A stretch of 64,000 nt of DNA from Streptomyces anulatus (GTDB lineage Bacteria > Actinomycetota > Actinomycetes > Streptomycetales > Streptomycetaceae), in NCBI RefSeq assembly GCF_000721175.1, contig NZ_JOEZ01000012.1:248001-312000 (forward strand), given 5' to 3'. Positions 1-8,319 of this stretch are shown here, piece by piece. The position numbers and the translations under genes are program-made. Every line of letters starts with the position of its first letter. Position 1 is the stretch's first letter. The notes beneath the pieces were generated by a model. It was not told the origin of the DNA. It did no database searches and was given only the letters and a program-made list of their open reading frames with translations.

Positions 1-1
1 G

Positions 2-907
2 AATCTGGCCCAGGGTGCGGCGGCCCGGCTCGGGCTCGACGCCGCCTCACTCTGCGCGGCGCACGCGCGTCTGGTGGCGGTCGACATCTCCGGTTACGGG
101 GCGGAGGGTCCCTACGCGCACAAACGGGCCTACGACATGCTCGTGCAGTGCGAGGCCGGCCTGGTCTCGGTGACGGGGACGGCGGAGCAGCCGGTGAAGG
201 CGGGCGTTCCCGCGGCGGACATCGCGGCGGCCATGTACGCGTTCTCCGGGGTACTCGCCGCACTGCTGCGGCGGGCCACCGCCGGCCATGGGGGCCCGGT
301 GGAGGTCTCCATGCTGGACGCGCTGGCCGAGTGGATGGGGCACCCGCTGCACCAGGGGATGCACGGCTCCGCTCCCCCGGCGCGCACCGGTCTCGCGCAC
401 TCGGTGATCGCCCCGTACGACGCCTATCCCACGGCCGACGGCGAGCGGGTGCTGCTCTCCGTGCAGAACGACCGGGAGTGGCGGCGGCTGGCGGAACAGG
501 TGCTCGGGCGGCCCGAGTTGGCGCAGGATCCGGACTTCGCGACGAACGCGGCACGCACCGCGAACCGGGAGCGGACCGATGCGGTGGTGGGCCGGGCGCT
601 GGCAGGCCTGACGGGGCGGGAGGCGCTGGCCGGGCTGGAGGCGGCGGGCATCGCCTGTGCCCGGCTGAACACGGTGGCCGATGTGGCGGCCCACCCGCAG
701 CTCGCGGCACGGGACCGGTGGCGGGAAGTGGAGTCACCGGTGGGGCCGTTGCGGGCGCTTCTGCCGCCGATCACGCTGCCCGGGAGCGAGGAGGCCCGGA
801 TGGGTGCCGTACCGGCGCTGGGTGAGCACACCGATGCGCTGCTGCGAGCCCTGGGGATGACGGATGAGCAGGCGTCGGTGCTGCGCCGGGACGGAGTGAT
901 CGCCTGA
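2..907 (+). CDS. CaiB/BaiF family (family III) CoA transferase, 5' part outside the window
   Basis: The frame is open from the first bases, so about 90 residues of a family that usually runs 380-400 are missing and 301 are present. The visible part contains family-typical segments: VAVDISGYGAEGPYAHKRAYD near the start, then a VEVSMLDALAEWMG stretch, and the domain-returning C-terminus with AGIACARLNTVADV and HPQLAARDRW. Family III enzymes move CoA between carboxylic acids through an aspartyl-CoA thioester in the cytoplasm, for example in oxalate, carnitine or succinate-dependent catabolism. The substrate cannot be told from this fragment, and the upstream neighbours that might reveal it are not in view. 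Confidence 0.9.
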   Translation, partial: NLAQGAAARLGLDAASLCAAHARLVAVDISGYGAEGPYAHKRAYDMLVQCEAGLVSVTGTAEQPVKAGVPAADIAAAMYAFSGVLAALLRRATAGHGGPVEVSMLDALAEWMGHPLHQGMHGSAPPARTGLAHSVIAPYDAYPTADGERVLLSVQNDREWRRLAEQVLGRPELAQDPDFATNAARTANRERTDAVVGRALAGLTGREALAGLEAAGIACARLNTVADVAAHPQLAARDRWREVESPVGPLRALLPPITLPGSEEARMGAVPALGEHTDALLRALGMTDEQASVLRRDGVIA

Positions 908-956
908 GCCGTCCCGAGCGGCGGGCCGGTCCGGACGGACGATGCCGTGCCGTGGG

Positions 957-1220
957 TCAGCGGCGGCTGCCGAAGAGCGAGCGCCGCAGTCGCCGCAGCG
1001 GCGCGAAGAGCGACACGCGTGCGCTCCTGCTCCGGTGGGTGTGCGCGGCATCACGCGAGGTCAGCTCACGCATCAGCAGCGTCGCTTCCGCCGAGTCGCG
1101 CTGCGGGACGACAGGGCCGCCGAGCACCGCGAGATGGCGGTCGAGGCGCGTACTGGTCGCACCGCTCCCGCATGTGATGGCAGGCACACGCGGCCTGCTT
1201 CGCACCGTTATCTGTTCCAT
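957..1220 (-). CDS. small conserved Streptomyces hypothetical protein, 87 aa
   Basis: I chose the ATG that gives MEQITVRSRPRVPAITCG as the N-terminus. The frame stays open upstream for another 61 codons, but that part has the composition of non-coding sequence. The protein is basic. It has one cysteine near residue 17, a central SAEATLLMRELTSRDAAHTH segment and an Arg-rich tail (LRRLRRSLFGSRR). I recall this type of small protein in other streptomycetes, with no function known to me. There is no signal peptide or membrane segment. It is convergent with the CoA transferase gene and stands alone. Confidence 0.6.
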   Translation of the reverse strand: MEQITVRSRPRVPAITCGSGATSTRLDRHLAVLGGPVVPQRDSAEATLLMRELTSRDAAHTHRSRSARVSLFAPLRRLRRSLFGSRR

Positions 1221-1421
1221 GTCACTCCCCACCCGTACGAGGGCACCCGGTCCGGGCAGGTTAACCCTATCGTCCCGCGGTGACACCCGTGTATCCCGGC
1301 CACAGGATTGCGCACACACATACGGAGGTTGACGGCCCGTTACCGAATCCGCGCGATTCCAGGGCGGCTTGGGACAGTTCAGTTGGTTTGCCCCTTGCGT
1401 CACCCATCGCCGGGCCGTGCG

Positions 1422-1452
1422 GCGGGAGGCCTCGGAGGACGAGGTCTCCCGC
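1422..1452 (-). terminator. hairpin terminator of the GDSL lipase gene
   Basis: Two arms of about 13 bases pair with one internal mismatch (GCGGGAG-CCTCG against CGAGG-CTCCCGC) around a 5-base loop. It starts about 35 bases past the lipase stop codon. Confidence 0.6.
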
Positions 1453-1487
1453 GTGGGGGACGGCGGGCGGCGGAACGCTCTCCCGGG

Positions 1488-2291
1488 TCAGAGAGCGGAG
1501 TTGAGGACCGGGAGATAGCCGCCCGACTGTCCGGCGGCGGTGGGGTGGTAGGACTCGCCGATGTTGAGCCAGTTCACACTGTGCAGCCAGGCGTTGCCCG
1601 AGCAGATCTCGTGCCCGGTGAAGGTCGTCCTGACGTCACCGAAGGTGAAGCCGTGGTCCGCCGCCCGCTTGGCTGTGGCCGTGTTGAGGTGGTCGGACGC
1701 CCCGTTGATGGCGGAGCGCTCCTTCTCGCTCAGACCGGCGATGCAGCCGCCGCCGAGCTGGTAGAAGCGGGGGTAGCCGAGGACGACGATCTGCGCGGAG
1801 GGCGCCTTGGAGCGGATGGCCGTGTACACGGAGTCGAGCCGGCCGGGCAGGGTGGAGTCGACGTAGGCGCGGGCGGTGGCGATGCGGCTGAGACAGGTGG
1901 CTTCGGACTGGAGCACACAGGTCGTCATGACGTCGGCGAATCCCGCGTCGTTGCCGCCGATGGAGATCGTGACGAGGTCGGTCGAGGCGTTCAGCCGGCC
2001 GAGCTGACCGCCCGTGACGTCTCCGGTCCTGGCCCCGGAGCAGGCGGCGAAGTCGAAGGTGGACGGGGAGTTGGCGGCCGCCCAGAGGGCGGGGTAGGCG
2101 CGACTGCTGCGCTTGCAGCTGGAGCCGTCGTAGCTGCGGGCTCCGACGCCGGAGGAGTACGAGTCGCCGAGGGCGACGTAGTCGACGGCCGCGGCGGACG
2201 AGTCGGCGTTCGCGATCCCGGCACCGGTGAGGGCGAGGGCGGCACCGAGCAGGAGAGAGGACGAGAACGCCACGAGTCTGGACATTTTCAT
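1488..2291 (-). CDS. secreted SGNH/GDSL lipase-esterase
   Basis: This is a 267-residue extracellular esterase of the SGNH superfamily, the size of the known S. rimosus-type GDSL lipases. A Sec signal peptide (MKMSRL, a hydrophobic core, cleavage near GIANA) is followed by block I GDSYSSG with the nucleophile Ser44, block III GGND, and a late SYHPTAAG carrying the catalytic His. Six or so cysteines in the mature part suggest the usual disulfides. The start is an ATG with a strong AAGGAGG four bases upstream; a second ATG two codons on is possible. A near-perfect inverted repeat CTACT-CCGT-AGTAG lies about 30 bases upstream and could be an operator. It should hydrolyse short- to long-chain acyl esters outside the cell. 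Confidence 0.92.
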   Translation of the reverse strand: MKMSRLVAFSSSLLLGAALALTGAGIANADSSAAAVDYVALGDSYSSGVGARSYDGSSCKRSSRAYPALWAAANSPSTFDFAACSGARTGDVTGGQLGRLNASTDLVTISIGGNDAGFADVMTTCVLQSEATCLSRIATARAYVDSTLPGRLDSVYTAIRSKAPSAQIVVLGYPRFYQLGGGCIAGLSEKERSAINGASDHLNTATAKRAADHGFTFGDVRTTFTGHEICSGNAWLHSVNWLNIGESYHPTAAGQSGGYLPVLNSAL

Positions 2292-2526
2292 GGGACCTCC
2301 TTGAGCAGGGGATATCTACCTACTCCGTAGTAGCAGTCCGCCCACCGCACCGGAAGTGTTCATGCCAAAAATAGAAGTGGTGTGCTTCCGTCCGCCCCCG
2401 GGGTTTCAACGAGCGCTCCTTGACTTCCCCCTGTCGCCCCGTCGGTTTCCGGGCCGCCGCCCGCGTCCCGCGCGAGCCTGCGAAACCCGGGTGCACGGGG
2501 TGCGCCCGTGCCGGATCATGGGCGCC

Positions 2527-3621
2527 ATGCCAGACTCCCCCGAATCCGCTCTGCCGATCCGGCTCACCGTCGACGACAGCGATTCACCGTCCGACGTCGT
2601 CGACGCGCTCTTCCTCGGCCGCTTCGCGACGGGCGAGCAGCCGTACTCGCACAGCTCCTCCCTCGACCGGGTCAAGGCCGGGGCGACCCTGCTGCCGCCG
2701 GACGCCACGGTGTTGCGGGCCGCCCGTGACGACGACCGCAGCGCGACGCTCGCGGAGGGCGAGGGCTGGACCTTGCTGGCATCCCGGTGGAACCGGGGCG
2801 CGGACGTCACCGTCACCGCGACCAGCGAGGAACTGGCGGAGCAGGTCCTCGGCCAGGCCACGGACGGGGCACAGGACGAACCGGAGCCCCAGCCCGACAA
2901 CGTGACCATGGGCTTCTGGTACGTCTCCCCGCGCCGCGGCCCGTACCGAACCACGCGCCGGATCACCGCCGGCAGCTGGGACGAGGTCCGCCCCAACTAC
3001 ACCGCGCCGGTGGCGGACGCCATGGGCCGGCTGATGAAGGTGACGCCGGACGACATCGCGGGCCGGCTGCTCCTGCTGCACGGTCCGCCCGGCACCGGCA
3101 AGACGTCCGCGCTGCGCACCCTGGCCCGTTCCTGGCGCGACTGGTGCCAGGTGGACTGCGTGCTGGACCCCGAGCGGCTCTTCAACGACGTCGGCTATCT
3201 GATGGACATCGCGATCGGTGAGGACGACGGCACGGCGAAGGGGCGGTGGCGGCTCCTGCTCCTGGAGGACTGCGACGAGCTGATCCGCGGCGAGGCCAAG
3301 CACACGGCGGGCCAGGCCCTGTCCCGGCTGCTGAACCTGACGGACGGTCTGCTGGGGCAGGGCCGCAACGTGCTCGTGGGGGTCACCACCAACGAGGACC
3401 TGGAGCGGCTGCACCCGGCGGTCGTCCGGCCCGGCCGCTGCCTGGCCAGGATCGAGGTCGGCCCGTTGACCCGTCAGGAGTCGGTGGCCTGGCTGGGCAC
3501 GGACGAAGGGGTGAGCCGGGAGGGCAACTCGCTGGCCGAGTTGTACGCGCTGCGCCGGGGCATCGGCCCCGCGTCGGTGCCGAAGCAGGACGCGGGGTCG
3601 GACGCGGGACTGTATCTGTAA
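2527..3621 (+). CDS. AAA-family ATPase with N-terminal DUF5925-like domain
   Basis: The 364-residue protein has an N-terminal region (about residues 1-150) that I recognise as DUF5925-type, and a C-terminal AAA module. The AAA part shows Walker A GPPGTGKTSALRTLA, Walker B LLLLEDCDEL, sensor-1 VGVTTNEDL, and an arginine-finger region HPAVVRPGRC. These are features of oligomeric AAA ATPases that remodel proteins, but the client is unknown. The frame is open further upstream (to 2356). I prefer the ATG giving MPDSPESALP because coding composition starts there; an ATG three codons earlier is also possible. It is transcribed away from the lipase gene. It ends 23 bases before an inverted-repeat element. 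Confidence 0.8.
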   Translation: MPDSPESALPIRLTVDDSDSPSDVVDALFLGRFATGEQPYSHSSSLDRVKAGATLLPPDATVLRAARDDDRSATLAEGEGWTLLASRWNRGADVTVTATSEELAEQVLGQATDGAQDEPEPQPDNVTMGFWYVSPRRGPYRTTRRITAGSWDEVRPNYTAPVADAMGRLMKVTPDDIAGRLLLLHGPPGTGKTSALRTLARSWRDWCQVDCVLDPERLFNDVGYLMDIAIGEDDGTAKGRWRLLLLEDCDELIRGEAKHTAGQALSRLLNLTDGLLGQGRNVLVGVTTNEDLERLHPAVVRPGRCLARIEVGPLTRQESVAWLGTDEGVSREGNSLAELYALRRGIGPASVPKQDAGSDAGLYL

Positions 3622-3644
3622 GGGCTTTGCGGGCGGGCGCCTCA

Positions 3645-3807
3645 GAGCCTGTCGGGTGGCCTTCGACCGGAAAGCGGACGCGGTCCGGTGCGTGCGGTTC
3701 CAAGGCGCCGACAGGTCCTCGTAGCGGAGCTTCCAGGGCATCTCGGCAACGCCGGAAGCGTGCGTGCCAGGGGGTGGCCGCCCGGTCAGAGGCCACCCGA
3801 CAGGCTC
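3645..3807 (+). mobile_element. MITE-like element, copy 1 of the GAGCCTG family (163 bp)
   Basis: Perfect terminal inverted repeats GAGCCTGTCGGGTGGCC bound a 163-bp non-coding element. Directly repeated TCA flanks it (3642-3644 and 3808-3810) as a 3-bp target duplication. A second copy lies at 43181-43342. The right-hand TCA is, read leftward, the TGA stop of the GntR gene. The interior holds GGTGCGTGC at 3687 and AGCGTGCGTGCCAGG at 3757, which also occur in the other element families in this window. No transposase is encoded, so any movement must use one supplied in trans. Confidence 0.85.
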
Positions 3808-4182
3808 TCAGTCCCCGTACGCGGCGCGTACCGCGTCCTTGGCCAGCGACAGGGCCTGTTGCCGGGTGAGGCCGAGCCGTTCGGCGGTCTCCGCGTACAG
3901 CTGTGCGGCGGTCGCTGCCCGCCGTTCAGCCGCTCCACCGGCGGCCGCGACGAAGGTTCCGTTGCGGCCCCGGGTCTCGATCACTCCGTCCGCCTCCAGG
4001 GCCCGGTAGGCCTTGGCGACGGTGTTGGCGGCGAGACCCAGCTCCTCGGCGAAGCCGCGTACGGTCGGGAGCCGGTGGCCGACGGGCAGCGCGCCGGAGC
4101 GGGCCAGTTCGGAGAGCTGGGTGCGCAGTTGCTCGTACGGCGCGATGCCGGAGTCCGGGTCGAGGACGATCTTGTCAGTCAC
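3808..4182 (-). CDS. GntR-family regulator, short YtrA-like type
   Basis: This 124-residue cytoplasmic DNA-binding protein has a winged helix at about residues 10-78 (APYEQLRTQLSELARSGAL, then LPTVRGFAEELGLAANTVAKAYRALE, then a GVIETRGRNGTFVA wing). Only a short helical tail follows, as in YtrA-type regulators that often sit with transporter or stress genes. The GTG start gives VTDKIVLDPDSG. The gene is divergent from the tandem GNAT gene, with a 70-bp shared spacer that probably holds its operator. Its TGA stop is part of the target duplication of the adjoining inverted-repeat element, so the reading frame survived the insertion. Confidence 0.88.
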   Translation of the reverse strand: MTDKIVLDPDSGIAPYEQLRTQLSELARSGALPVGHRLPTVRGFAEELGLAANTVAKAYRALEADGVIETRGRNGTFVAAAGGAAERRAATAAQLYAETAERLGLTRQQALSLAKDAVRAAYGD

Positions 4183-4252
4183 GGGCCGATTCTCCCCCAC
4201 CGGCGGAAAAAGGGGAGGCGTCCGGGAGGCGGCGGCGCATACGGTCCACCGC

Positions 4253-5173
4253 ATGACTGTGATCGTGCGTGATTTCCGGCCGTCCGACGCGGAGGCGTGG
4301 ACCCACGCCCGCCGGGCCTCGGTCCCCTGGATGGTGGCCACCCCCGAACAGGTCGTCCACGACCTGGCCCACGCCCATCCGGACCGGCACTACAGGCTGC
4401 TGGTCGCCGAGGAGGACGGCGAGATCATCGCCACGGCGCAGGCGGGCATCGCCCACGACAGTTCGGAGCCGGGGCAGGGGTACTTCACACCGCAGACGCT
4501 TCCCGGCCGTACCCACCGCGGCGCCGGCTCGCTGCTGCTGCGCACGGCGGAGGAGCACCTGGCCGAGGCCGGGGCCAGCGTCGTGTACGCGTGGGTCCTG
4601 GACAACCCGGAGAGCCTGGAGTTCGCCCGTAGGCGGGGCTACCGGCCCAGCCGCTCCGCGCACTTCCAGCATCTCTGCCTCGGGGCCGGGACCCTGCCGC
4701 CGCGTCAGGAGCTCCCGGCAGGCGTCGAGCTGCGTACCGGGTCCGACTTCGCGGACGATCCCCGTCCGCTGTTCGAAGCGGACGCCGAGGTGACGGCCGA
4801 CGAGCCGGGCGACATCACCTCCGAGCTGGACGACTACGCGGACTGGCTGACGAACACCTGGCGGCACCCTGCCTTCGACCAGGGTCTCACCTCGGTGGCG
4901 CTGGTGGACGGGAAGGTGGCGGCGTTCAGCGCCGCCACCACCGACGGCCTGCGGACCTATCTGAGCGCCATGACCGGGACCCTGCGGGACTTCAGGGGGC
5001 GGGGCCTGGCGAAGCTGACGAAGAACGACTCGCTGCACCGGGCGCGGGCGGCCGGATACACGGACGCCTACACCTCCAACGACACCGGCAACGGCCCGAT
5101 GCTGGCCGTCAACCGATGGTTCGGCTACACGGTCTGCGCGACGGAGGTCCGCCATGTCCGCACCCTCCCCTGA
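4253..5173 (+). CDS. tandem-domain GNAT acetyltransferase
   Basis: The 306-residue protein carries two GNAT folds. The N-terminal one (about 1-150) has LPGRTHRGAGSLLLRTAEEHL for acetyl-CoA pyrophosphate binding. The C-terminal one (about 160-306) has LRDFRGRGLAKLTKNDSL, then TDAYTSNDTGNGPMLAVNRWFGY, the usual helix-4 and beta-bulge region. Family members acetylate amines of small molecules or proteins using acetyl-CoA; the acceptor is unknown. The ATG 80 codons inside a longer open frame was chosen because it follows the divergent promoter region and starts the GNAT fold (MTVIVRDFRPSDAEAW). Its stop overlaps the next gene by 20 bases, so the two are co-transcribed. Confidence 0.85.
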   Translation: MTVIVRDFRPSDAEAWTHARRASVPWMVATPEQVVHDLAHAHPDRHYRLLVAEEDGEIIATAQAGIAHDSSEPGQGYFTPQTLPGRTHRGAGSLLLRTAEEHLAEAGASVVYAWVLDNPESLEFARRRGYRPSRSAHFQHLCLGAGTLPPRQELPAGVELRTGSDFADDPRPLFEADAEVTADEPGDITSELDDYADWLTNTWRHPAFDQGLTSVALVDGKVAAFSAATTDGLRTYLSAMTGTLRDFRGRGLAKLTKNDSLHRARAAGYTDAYTSNDTGNGPMLAVNRWFGYTVCATEVRHVRTLP

Positions 5174-5666
5174 GCCCCGCGCCGGCCGGACGAGGGGCGT
5201 CGTCGTCGCCCTGTCCAAGGCGGGACGCACCAAGATCAGGTATCCGGCGGAGCTGGTCCGGGACGACGGCGTCCGCGTCACCGTCCGGGCGCCGTGGGCC
5301 GCGCCCGGGGTGCGGGACTTCGGCTTCGTCCGGTTCGAGCCGGGCGACGTGTTCACCGAGCACTACTGGCGGGACCGGTGGTTCGCGGTGAAGGAGGTCC
5401 GCACCGGCGACGGCCGGCTCAAGGGCTGGTACTGCGACATCACCCGGCCCGCCGCGCTCGCGGACGGGGTGCTGGCGGTCGAGGACCTGGATCTGGATCT
5501 GTGGGTGTCGGCCGACGGCTCGTCCGTGCTGCGGCTGGACGAGGACGAGTTCGAGGAGAGCGGTCTGGCCGAGCGCGATCCGGCGGCGGCCGGGGCGGCG
5601 GTCTCGGCCCTGGACGAGCTGGAACGCCTGGCCCGGACGGAGGGTCTGGCCGGTCTCCTCGCCTGA
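5154..5666 (+). CDS. DUF402 domain protein (possible nucleotide phosphatase)
   Basis: The 170-residue protein has the DUF402 core: FGFVRFEPGDVFTEHYWRDRW, then VRTGDGRLKGWYCDITRPA and LDLDLWVSADGS with its acidic metal ligands, then LDEDEFEESG. Characterised members (the S. aureus nucleoside tri/diphosphatase type and FomD) hydrolyse nucleotide phosphoanhydrides with a divalent metal. I infer similar chemistry here but cannot name the substrate. The ATG lies within the end of the acetyltransferase gene in another frame, which points to translational coupling. A 24-base piece near its 3' end is repeated exactly at 6404. Confidence 0.75.
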   Translation: MSAPSPEPRAGRTRGVVVALSKAGRTKIRYPAELVRDDGVRVTVRAPWAAPGVRDFGFVRFEPGDVFTEHYWRDRWFAVKEVRTGDGRLKGWYCDITRPAALADGVLAVEDLDLDLWVSADGSSVLRLDEDEFEESGLAERDPAAAGAAVSALDELERLARTEGLAGLLA

Positions 5667-5821
5667 CCGGCCCGCCTCCGTACGCCCGGCCCGCCTCCGT
5701 ACGCCTCGGGGGCGGGGCTCGTACGAACCGCCGGGCGGCTCAGAGGCGGGGCCGTACGACTGCCCGGTCCGCAGCACCCGATGGCCGACGCTCCGGCGCA
5801 CGGAGGTTCACGGAGCAGCGC

Positions 5822-6205
5822 TCAGCCCTGCGGCCGCGCGCCGGGCCCGTCACGGCGGGCCAGACGCGAAAGAAGCCTGGCGTACACCGTGGTCGCCGCC
5901 GCGACGACGGTCGCCATGACCGCCAGCGCGAGGATGCCCAGCAGCGCGGGCCACTGCCGCAGCTCGCTGCGGCAGAGGACGCTTTCGGACGGCGGGCCGA
6001 CCAACGGGCCCCGACACATCGCTCCGGAGCCTGACTCGGGGCCGTAGTCGGCGAGCATCAGGAACGCGAACCATCCCCAGATCACCAGGGCCAGGAACAT
6101 CCACGCGATCGACCAGGCGTCGATCCGGCGGGCATCCCGCTGGGCCTGCCCCGGTGCGGCACATGCCGGGGCGGGTGCCGGTGGCGTGGTCTCGTCAGCT
6201 GTCAT
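5822..6205 (-). CDS. small two-span membrane protein, function unknown
   Basis: The 127-residue protein has a Pro/Ala-rich cytoplasmic N-terminus. A first membrane span (IAWMFLALVIWGWFAFLML) is followed by an external loop with two cysteines (AMCRGPLV and VLCRSELR) and a second span (LLGILALAVMATVVAAATT), then a basic tail. The loop cysteines may form a disulfide. The ATG giving MTADETTPPAP is preceded by a GGGGAGAG ribosome site; upstream codons in the frame are not supported. I do not recognise a family with known function. Short related sequences (5567-5590 and 6404-6463) flank the gene in the same orientation. Confidence 0.65.
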   Translation of the reverse strand: MTADETTPPAPAPACAAPGQAQRDARRIDAWSIAWMFLALVIWGWFAFLMLADYGPESGSGAMCRGPLVGPPSESVLCRSELRQWPALLGILALAVMATVVAAATTVYARLLSRLARRDGPGARPQG

Positions 6206-6403
6206 CTCTCCCCATTGACCATCCGTGAACGCACACCAGTCCATCACGGACAGCTCATGGGAAAGACGGCGGCCCCCTGACACCCCGGCACCTTCGAAGT
6301 GCACGGACGGGCTCCGGCGTCCTCCTCGGGCAGCTGGATGTGCCCGAACGGCTTAGGCTGCGCGCGCCTGCACGACGTCGCGGACGGGTTGCAGACGGCT
6401 TCC

Positions 6404-6463
6404 GGCCGAGCGCGATCCGGCGGCGGCTCGTACGGACCGCCGGGCGCCTCAGGGGCGGGGCCG
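6404..6463 (+). repeat. rearranged copy of sequence from 5567-5590 and 5716-5755
   Basis: The first 24 bases are identical to 5567-5590 inside the DUF402 gene. The following roughly 38 bases match the intergenic stretch starting at 5716 with about three differences. The copy therefore lacks the 125 bases that separate these two parts at the original site, and looks like a duplication followed by a deletion. Confidence 0.6.
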
Positions 6464-7942
6464 GGAGTCGGCGACCAGCTCCACCTCGTACCCCGCCGGG
6501 TCCTCCAGATAGGCGGCGTGGTGCCCGTCGCCGCCCGCGTACGGATGGCGGTCGGGGAACAGCAGCCGCCAGCCGTGCGCCGGGGCCTCGGCCGTCAGGG
6601 CGTCGAGGGCGGCCCGGTCACCGATGTGGAACGCCAGGTGGTTGAGCCCGGGGCGGCGGCGGTCGTGGCCGCCGGCGACCAGGTCCGGCGACTGTTCGAG
6701 CACGACATACGCGTCGCCGCGCCGCCAGCTGCGGCCGTGGGCCCAGTGCTGGTACGGGACATGGCCGAGCCGTCCCAGCAGCCAGCCCCAACTGCGCTCC
6801 GCCTCCGCGAGGTCCGCCACCCACAGCTCGATGTGGTGCACCCGGCCGGTGGTCTCCCCGGCGGCGGGCAGCGGGACGGCCCGGCCGGGGCCGCCGGGAA
6901 CGTACGCGATCGGCTCCCCGTCCCGGTGCCAGTGGATCATGAAGTGTTCGCCCGCCCGGTAACCGTCCAGGCCCGCACGGCAGTACGCGACCATGTCGTC
7001 CGGCAACGCGGCCAGCGGGAACCAGGCCAGCTCGGAGCACTTCTCCGGCTCCGCGTTGCGCGGCGGGCGGGCCGGGTCGTACTCCGCGGCGAAGAACCAG
7101 CCCATGCGCGCCCCGCCACCGGGGCCCCGGTGCTGCATCACCACGGCAACCCGCAGCTCGTCGGGGTCCAGATCGAGGCCGATCTCCTCGGCGGCCTCCC
7201 GGATCATCGCCTCGCGGACGTCCTCGCCGTCCTCCGCGTGGCCGGAGGGCATGTGGAGCAGTCCGTCCGCATATCCGGTGTCGGAGCGACGGGCCAGCAG
7301 GACCTCCGGGCCTCGGCGCAGGATCAGGTGGACGTCGACGACCTCGGTGTGCCGGTGCGGCGGCATCGCGCGGGCGACCAGCGCATAGCGCTCGTCGTCG
7401 ACCTTCTTGCCCCACAGCCGGCTGTCGGGGGCCAGATCCTCGTGGTGGATGCGCTCGGTGTGCGCGGAGAGCAGGGCGGTGAGCGCGGTGGCGGACAGAC
7501 CGGCGCCGCCCCACACCCCTTCGACGAGAACGAGCCGCCCGCCCGGCTTCAGCAGGCCGAACCAGTGCTCCAGGGCCGCCGCCGGGTCGGGCAGCAGCCA
7601 GACGACGTGCCGGGCCACGACGACGTCGAACGCCCGCTCCCCGACCGGGGGCCGGGCGGCGTCCCCGACGAGGACCTCCGCACCGGTCCCGGCGAGCTTC
7701 GCACGGGCCCGCTCGGCCATGCGGGGCGAGCGGTCGACGGCGGTGACGCGGTGGCCCTGGCCCGCGACGAGCAGGGAGAGGCTGCCGGTGCCGCACCCCA
7801 GGTCCAGCACGTCGCCTCGGGTGGCGGGCAGCCAGCTCTCCAGCCGCCCGGCCCAGGCGTCGCGCACCGCGGGGTCGAGGAGCCCGTGGTCGGGCTCCTC
7901 GTCGAAGGATCCGGCAGCCGCGTCCCAGTCGATCGTGGTCAT
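6449..7942 (-). CDS. three-domain fusion: SAM methyltransferase - NUDIX hydrolase - VOC (glyoxalase-like) protein
   Basis: The 497-residue protein reads as three complete modules. Residues 1-200 form a class I SAM-dependent methyltransferase (VLDLGCGTGSLSLL, then VTAVDRSPRMAERA, VVVARHVVWLLPDP, LKPGGRLVLVEGV). Residues 205-345 form a NUDIX domain with a canonical Nudix box starting GHAEDGEDVREAMIREAAEE. Residues 365-497 form a vicinal-oxygen-chelate domain (RVHHIELWVADLAEAERSW, later LNHLAFHIGDRAAL and AAYLEDPAGYEVELVADS). The three parts may act on one metabolite or its nucleotide-activated form. The start ATG overlaps, as ATGA, the end of a small upstream frame. The substrate is unknown. 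The parts could instead work independently. Confidence 0.8.
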   Translation of the reverse strand: MTTIDWDAAAGSFDEEPDHGLLDPAVRDAWAGRLESWLPATRGDVLDLGCGTGSLSLLVAGQGHRVTAVDRSPRMAERARAKLAGTGAEVLVGDAARPPVGERAFDVVVARHVVWLLPDPAAALEHWFGLLKPGGRLVLVEGVWGGAGLSATALTALLSAHTERIHHEDLAPDSRLWGKKVDDERYALVARAMPPHRHTEVVDVHLILRRGPEVLLARRSDTGYADGLLHMPSGHAEDGEDVREAMIREAAEEIGLDLDPDELRVAVVMQHRGPGGGARMGWFFAAEYDPARPPRNAEPEKCSELAWFPLAALPDDMVAYCRAGLDGYRAGEHFMIHWHRDGEPIAYVPGGPGRAVPLPAAGETTGRVHHIELWVADLAEAERSWGWLLGRLGHVPYQHWAHGRSWRRGDAYVVLEQSPDLVAGGHDRRRPGLNHLAFHIGDRAALDALTAEAPAHGWRLLFPDRHPYAGGDGHHAAYLEDPAGYEVELVADSRPRP

Positions 7943-7955
7943 GGTGCCGATGCTC

Positions 7956-8112
7956 TCAGCCACCACTGACAGTGCGGGACTCCTCTGCCGTCTTCCGGCC
8001 ACCGCGCAGCCGTACGATCAGCCGGCTGATCAGCGGCCAGGCCACGGTCGTCGTACTCCAGCGGCAGACTCTCGTCCCGCACCGCCTCGTCCTCGCCCCA
8101 TCGGTTGACCAT
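7956..8112 (-). pseudogene. small frameshifted gene upstream of the triple-fusion gene
   Basis: An ATG at 8112 opens a frame starting MVNRWGEDEAVRDESLPLEY with strong GC bias at third positions. About 21 codons in, that bias moves to the neighbouring frame, which reads WPLISRLIVRLRGGRKTAEE and stops at 7956. A single-base slip near 8050 would join the two into one protein of about 51 residues. Unshifted, the first frame runs 57 codons to a TGA that overlaps the ATG of the next gene. It is either a decayed gene or a sequencing error; no function is recognised. Confidence 0.35.
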
Positions 8113-8319
8113 CGCAGTCCCCCTGGCCTCTGCGCCCTTCGCCGTCGAGTATCGCGGACCTCGCTTTCTGAGCGCCCTCTTAGCCGTGCCTTAAAGCCAC
8201 CATAAGGATCGCCATCACCCATCCCCAGCAGGCCTTTTCGGTCCTCCGAGCGGCTAGCTTGCTGATCGCCACCCCCCAACAGCCGTGCCTTGGCTGTGCC
8301 GTTCAGAAGGAGTCCATCC

